Of a DNA stretch of 64,000 bases, positions 63,962-64,000 are shown one piece after another. Each line of letters begins with the position of its first letter. The first letter of the stretch is position 1. Origin of the DNA: CBDCFL01 sp965216135 (lineage in GTDB: Bacteria > Pseudomonadota > Alphaproteobacteria > Rhodobacterales > Rhodobacteraceae); contig CBDCFL010000014.1 in NCBI GenBank assembly GCA_965216135.1, positions 1 to 64,000 on the forward strand. The letters are read 5' to 3'. The position numbers and the translations under genes were made by a program. Under the pieces are notes generated by a model. That model ran no database searches. It was not told where the DNA came from and worked only from the letters and a program-made list of their open reading frames with translations.

Positions 63962-64000
63962 ATGAATGACGCTACCGAAAGCGAAAGCCGCAAACTGCTG
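63962..64000 (+). CDS. ptsP: Start of probable phosphoenolpyruvate-protein phosphotransferase PtsP
   Basis: Only 13 codons are in the window (MNDATESESRKLL). The ESRKLL motif and the position after lysC match the start of ptsP in Rhodobacteraceae, a GAF-domain EI enzyme of the nitrogen-type phosphotransferase system. The identification rests mainly on context. The spacer 63814-63961 has no visible gene. Confidence 0.45.
   Translation, partial: MNDATESESRKLL

Overview
The window looks like the chromosome of an alphaproteobacterium of the Rhodobacteraceae (Roseobacter-type). It is GC-rich. Its gene neighbourhoods fit that family: carA, ilvC, dipeptide ABC transporter, truA, ycjX/TIGR01620, ileS, uvrB, a lone phosphatidylcholine synthase, a complex I accessory subunit (NDUFS4 type), pcm-tolC-PopZ-like, and waaA-DUF1178-SDR-lysC-ptsP. 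G/C-rich hairpins followed by a GAGTATTTT motif after several genes also fit. No sequence search was run, so family names come from recognised motifs and overall protein architecture.

Layout. 1-1.7 kb: 3' end of an unknown gene cut by an IS1182-type element. 1.75-9.7 kb: carA, a membrane glycosyltransferase broken by an IS5-type element, a GntR regulator, a HAD nucleotidase, a UbiH-like monooxygenase and ilvC. 9.7-27 kb: an amino-acid/peptide region with an FAD oxidoreductase and an M20 deacylase (minus strand), a five-gene dipeptide/oligopeptide ABC importer, a 20-copy 8-bp tandem repeat, an S15 hydrolase, a 48-residue peptide gene, and a tightly coupled dipeptidase-like / unknown / DUF3726 operon whose middle gene is split by two adjacent IS630 elements. 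27-35 kb: truA, ycjX-GNAT-TIGR01620, ileS, a broken ogt and an EamA transporter. 35-43 kb: a broken rhamnosyltransferase-like gene, IS5, IS1595, pcs, small envelope proteins, a hairpin-rich spacer, IS481 and a broken PadR-like regulator. 43-52 kb: uvrB, a LysR gene split by a second copy of the IS5 element, a sulfotransferase-like gene, a methyltransferase, and an IS21 element itself invaded by IS200. 52-64 kb: NDUFS4-like gene, tRNA-Arg, an exo/endonuclease family gene split by IS630, PopZ-like, tolC, pcm, tRNA-Cys, a palindromic repeat split by IS630, then waaA, DUF1178, SDR, lysC and the start of a probable ptsP.

The dominant theme is recent IS expansion with gene decay. At least ten IS copies of seven types lie in 64 kb. 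For most insertions the uninterrupted host reading frame can be rebuilt by removing the IS and one target duplication. Several genes carry further lesions: a 13-bp duplication in ogt, a 101-bp duplication in the PadR gene, and single-base indels in homopolymers. The single-base indels could partly be assembly errors; the IS insertions and longer duplications are unlikely to be. The less familiar items are a 133-bp element with 17-bp terminal inverted repeats (three copies), a 17-bp hairpin whose loop is a G-quadruplex motif, a small peptide gene divergent from a dipeptidase-like protein lacking part of the usual metal site, and a repeat fragment that seems to be translated inside ileS.
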